A stretch of 44,243 nucleotides of DNA. Origin: Bordetella petrii. GTDB taxonomy: Bacteria; Pseudomonadota; Gammaproteobacteria; Burkholderiales; Burkholderiaceae_B. Position numbers and translations under genes: made by a program. Below, in pieces: positions 42,480 through 44,243 of this stretch (the stretch's first letter is position 1; the number at the start of each line of letters is the position of its first letter). The notes beneath the pieces are model-generated. The model ran no database searches. It was not told the DNA's origin and saw nothing but the letters and a program-made list of their open reading frames with translations. The stretch spans positions 1 through 44,243 of the forward strand of contig WMBV01000040.1 in NCBI GenBank assembly GCA_017745595.1, given 5' to 3'.

Positions 42480-43253
42480 TCAAAGCGGCTTCGTCACCAG
42501 TTGGCCGACGCCGATGCCTTCAATGGAGTCGAGCGTGGAAACTCGCTCGATCCGAACCGTTGCGAGGAAGCGCTGCGCAGGAAGCTCAGACGTCTGCCCC
42601 GACAGCTTGACCTCGATCGGCATCTCGACGTACCACACGTAGACGCCGTTCTCGACGCCCTCCTTTGTGAGAACGCCAGTGCCGGCAGTGATCGACATGT
42701 TCATGCGGCGATCGCGCACGGTCGCCAAGACGCCCGAGGCTTGCAGCGATGCGATGAACGACTTGAAGCCGTCGCGCGTGTAATTGCCGCGGATGTCCTC
42801 GAGCTGTTGACGCCAGTTGAGGAAGTCCATCGTGAACGAACGGTTCATCGTGTCCTTCGCGTACTGGATCACGTCGGCCGCTTTGCGATACGGCTGCGAC
42901 ATCGGAATCAGCGGGAAGATGCGGCCGTTGTCGGAGGCGAAATACTGGCGGTCCGGGTTGAACGCACGCCAACCGAGCGCACCATTCGCGACGACACTGA
43001 TCAGAAGCGCTGTCGCGAGAATGAAGTTCAGCTTGACAGACGAGCCTGCAATGAATTGCAGGTGCTTGCGGTCCTTCTCCATCCGCACCGCCGGCTCAAC
43101 CGCATCGGCTGTTTGATGAAGTTGAGCGGCGAGCTCCGCGAGTTGCTCGCTCGCCGCATTCGGCTCTGCTGCATCGGACACGGCCTGGTCTCTCGAGGGA
43201 AGCGGGCCGGCAGCTACGGCCCGTTCCTGGTTTGCTTCGTTCAGTGCGGTCAT
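42480..43253 (-). CDS. traM: TraM/DotI (IcmL) inner-membrane protein
   Basis: A 257-aa protein: a cytoplasmic N-terminal 70 residues, one membrane segment (about 75-94) and a periplasmic domain with DFLNWRQQLEDIRGNYT, a VirB8-like fold segment, and a beta-rich end. It matches DotI/IcmL and R64 TraM. The start MTALNEA at 43253 has AGGAGG seven bases upstream; the open frame before it covers the promoter. It is the first gene of the tra operon. Confidence 0.9.
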   Translation of the reverse strand: MTALNEANQERAVAAGPLPSRDQAVSDAAEPNAASEQLAELAAQLHQTADAVEPAVRMEKDRKHLQFIAGSSVKLNFILATALLISVVANGALGWRAFNPDRQYFASDNGRIFPLIPMSQPYRKAADVIQYAKDTMNRSFTMDFLNWRQQLEDIRGNYTRDGFKSFIASLQASGVLATVRDRRMNMSITAGTGVLTKEGVENGVYVWYVEMPIEVKLSGQTSELPAQRFLATVRIERVSTLDSIEGIGVGQLVTKPL

Positions 43254-43265
43254 CGAACCACCTCC

Positions 43266-43303
43266 TTTTTTCCGTATTATAACCATGATGCAAAAAACGA
43301 CAA
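43266..43303 (-). promoter_or_regulatory. traM promoter with shared operator, site 5
   Basis: On the minus strand TTGTCG (43303-43298, -35) and TATAAT (43281-43276, -10) are separated by 16 bases. The operator is TTTTTTCCGTA (43266-43276), 12 bases, then the diverged half TGCAAAAAACG (43289-43299). The start point would lie within about 20 bases of the traM ATG, so a protein bound here would block both promoter and initiation region. Confidence 0.75.
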
Positions 43304-43418
43304 GAGCGCGCAAGCCTGACTGTCGGGGTTTTTGGTTTCATCAGTCGATGTAATTGTTAATTCCCATGCAGGATTGAATACGGAACGGAAGCAAGCGCTT
43401 CTGAGGCGCCCTTTGGGC

Positions 43419-43715
43419 TCGTATATCGCCGACGTTTTCCGGCCGATTTCGTATATCGCCGACACTTGAGGGCCTCACCGATTGCCCGCTAAGCCTCGAA
43501 AAACAAGGGGAAGAGGTGGATTTAGGACGAGAGAGCGGTACAGGAGGGGAGATGCGACAGGCTCGTACATCGCCGACAAGGGTCGTACATCGCCGACAAT
43601 GTGGATAAGCCTCTGGACAGGCTGTTGAAGCGCTCGTATATCGCCGATGGATAGCCTCGGATATCAGCGACAAATGACTCGTATAACGCCGACGGCCATT
43701 TCGTACATCAGCGAC
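43419..43715 (+). repeat. Iteron cluster of the replication origin
   Basis: Eight 15-base direct repeats of consensus TCGTAYATCGCCGAC at 43419, 43449, 43563, 43583, 43634, 43657, 43679 and 43701. The first four are exact matches to the consensus; the last four carry one or two changes (for example TCGGATATCAGCGAC). Spacing is 30 bases for the first pair, then 20-23 bases from the third repeat onward, close to two helical turns. This is the layout of Rep-protein binding sites in theta-replicating plasmids. No rep gene is in the window; it may lie past 44243. Confidence 0.85.
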
Positions 43716-43830
43716 ATGCGCAACGCGCAAAGCCCTGTCGCGCAAGGCGTTTGAGGAGTTTTCCACAGCGCTAACACGCGCGCGGCTGTTAACCCTCCTT
43801 TTTTTACAAAACATAGTAGTAACGCGGCAG
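43600..43830. other. Putative oriV: DnaA boxes and AT-rich region
   Basis: A perfect DnaA box TGTGGATAA (43600-43608) lies between iterons 4 and 5. A second, one-mismatch box TTTTCCACA is at 43759-43767. An AT-rich stretch (about 43787-43821, including a run of seven T) follows and is the best candidate for strand opening. With the iterons this makes an origin of replication the most likely function. Confidence 0.75.
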
Positions 43831-44243
43831 AGGCCTCCGCCTCTTGGGGGGCGCAAGCGCCCCCCGCCGGCTCGCTACGCGCGCTCAAGCGCGCTCCGCC
43901 CCGGCCGCGCTACGCGCGTCCTTCCCGCCCGGCATCCCCCCAACAAGTGGCGCGGCACAGCCGCGCAGGTTGACCAAGGCCGCGGCGAACAAGGCTTCCA
44001 CGCGGCAGGCAAGCCTGCCGTGAAGCACCTCCGCGCCGCGGCCAAAAGCATTCAATAAAAAGGGAGGGCGACCTTGACCCTGCCGCTTCCAATCCTTGCA
44101 CCGTCATCGCAGAACGACCGTCTCACTTCGAACAGCAAAAAACCATCATCTCGATCCTTCAGGCTCCGCCTCTACAAAGTAGCGACAAGCGAAGGCCGCC
44201 GTCGGCGGCGTCCCTACCTTCCCCCCGCCCATCCCGCCCAGCG
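43829..44243. other. Gene-free tail with strong hairpins
   Basis: No convincing gene. Several strong hairpins occur: AGAGGC/GCCTCT (about 43829-43844), GGGGGGCGC-AA-GCGCCCCCC (43846-43865), GCGCGCT-CA-AGCGCGC (43879-43894) and CGGCAGGC-AA-GCCTGCCG (44003-44020). They may be single-strand initiation sites, part of the origin, or simply GC-rich palindromes. Nothing else is recognised up to the end. Confidence 0.6.

Noticed and set aside
43419-43715. CRISPR array
   Set aside because: The repeats are 15 bases with uneven 5-15-base gaps (one of about 100) and no spacer-like units or cas genes; they fit origin iterons.
43341-43888. Minus-strand frames across the iteron region
   Set aside because: They consist of translated iterons (repeated SAIYE/VGDIR words); the repeats explain the sequence better as Rep-binding sites.
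43829-44020. oriT from the hairpin series
   Set aside because: No relaxase gene or recognisable nick-region word is nearby; hairpins alone are not enough.

Overview
The window looks like part of a large, GC-rich conjugative plasmid from a beta-proteobacterium. The codon usage with GC-rich third positions, the DotM/DsbC-like/DotL gene order and the general style of the genes fit Burkholderia or relatives; this host call is an inference. The backbone is a type IVB (Dot/Icm, IncI/R64-like, MPF-I) transfer system. On the minus strand the genes read TraM, TraN, TraO, TraP, TraQ, TraR, TraT, TraU, TraW, TraX, TraY (43253 down to 30075), which is the R64 order without traS and traV. A second cluster (8867 down to 797) holds a lytic transglycosylase, TrbA (DotM), TrbB (DsbC-like), a DnaG-type primase, TrbC (DotL coupling ATPase), a HerA/FtsK-like ATPase and a phospholipase-D-family nuclease.

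Layout: 1-402 is repeat copy 1 with a promoter and a structured leader, then a small unknown gene. 797-8867 is the trb/primase operon on the minus strand. From 9012 a plus-strand operon carries topoisomerase III, a GHKL ATPase fused to a metallopeptidase-like domain, a lipoprotein, an unknown gene, a ParE-type toxin-antitoxin pair with its own promoter and operator, three small genes and a metallopeptidase/zeta-kinase protein. 18088-23649 is a giant adenine-methylase/SNF2-helicase gene with a small gene apparently nested in another frame near its 5' end. 23761-28096 is an accessory island bounded by repeat copies 2 and 3. It contains a DpdA-like guanine transglycosylase homologue behind a repeated hairpin leader, and a small membrane/coiled-coil gene group. 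28139-29934 is a small membrane/lipoprotein operon downstream of traY. 29935-43253 is the tra operon. 43254-44243 has no gene: it holds eight iterons, DnaA boxes and an AT-rich stretch, so it is probably the replication origin.

Regulation: five intergenic or gene-end sites share a spaced palindrome, TTTTYGTA-N12-TACRRAA, each in front of a major transcription unit (topB/trb divergent region, methylase-helicase, traY-downstream operon, traP, traM). This points to one plasmid regulator controlling most of the backbone. Two further elements repeat: a 230-bp GC-rich sequence (three copies) and a 5'-leader hairpin with an invariant CGGCTA loop (three copies).

Not found in the window: a replication initiator, partition genes, a relaxase/oriT, and the DotB, DotC, DotD and IcmT homologues. 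The window is therefore probably not the whole plasmid.
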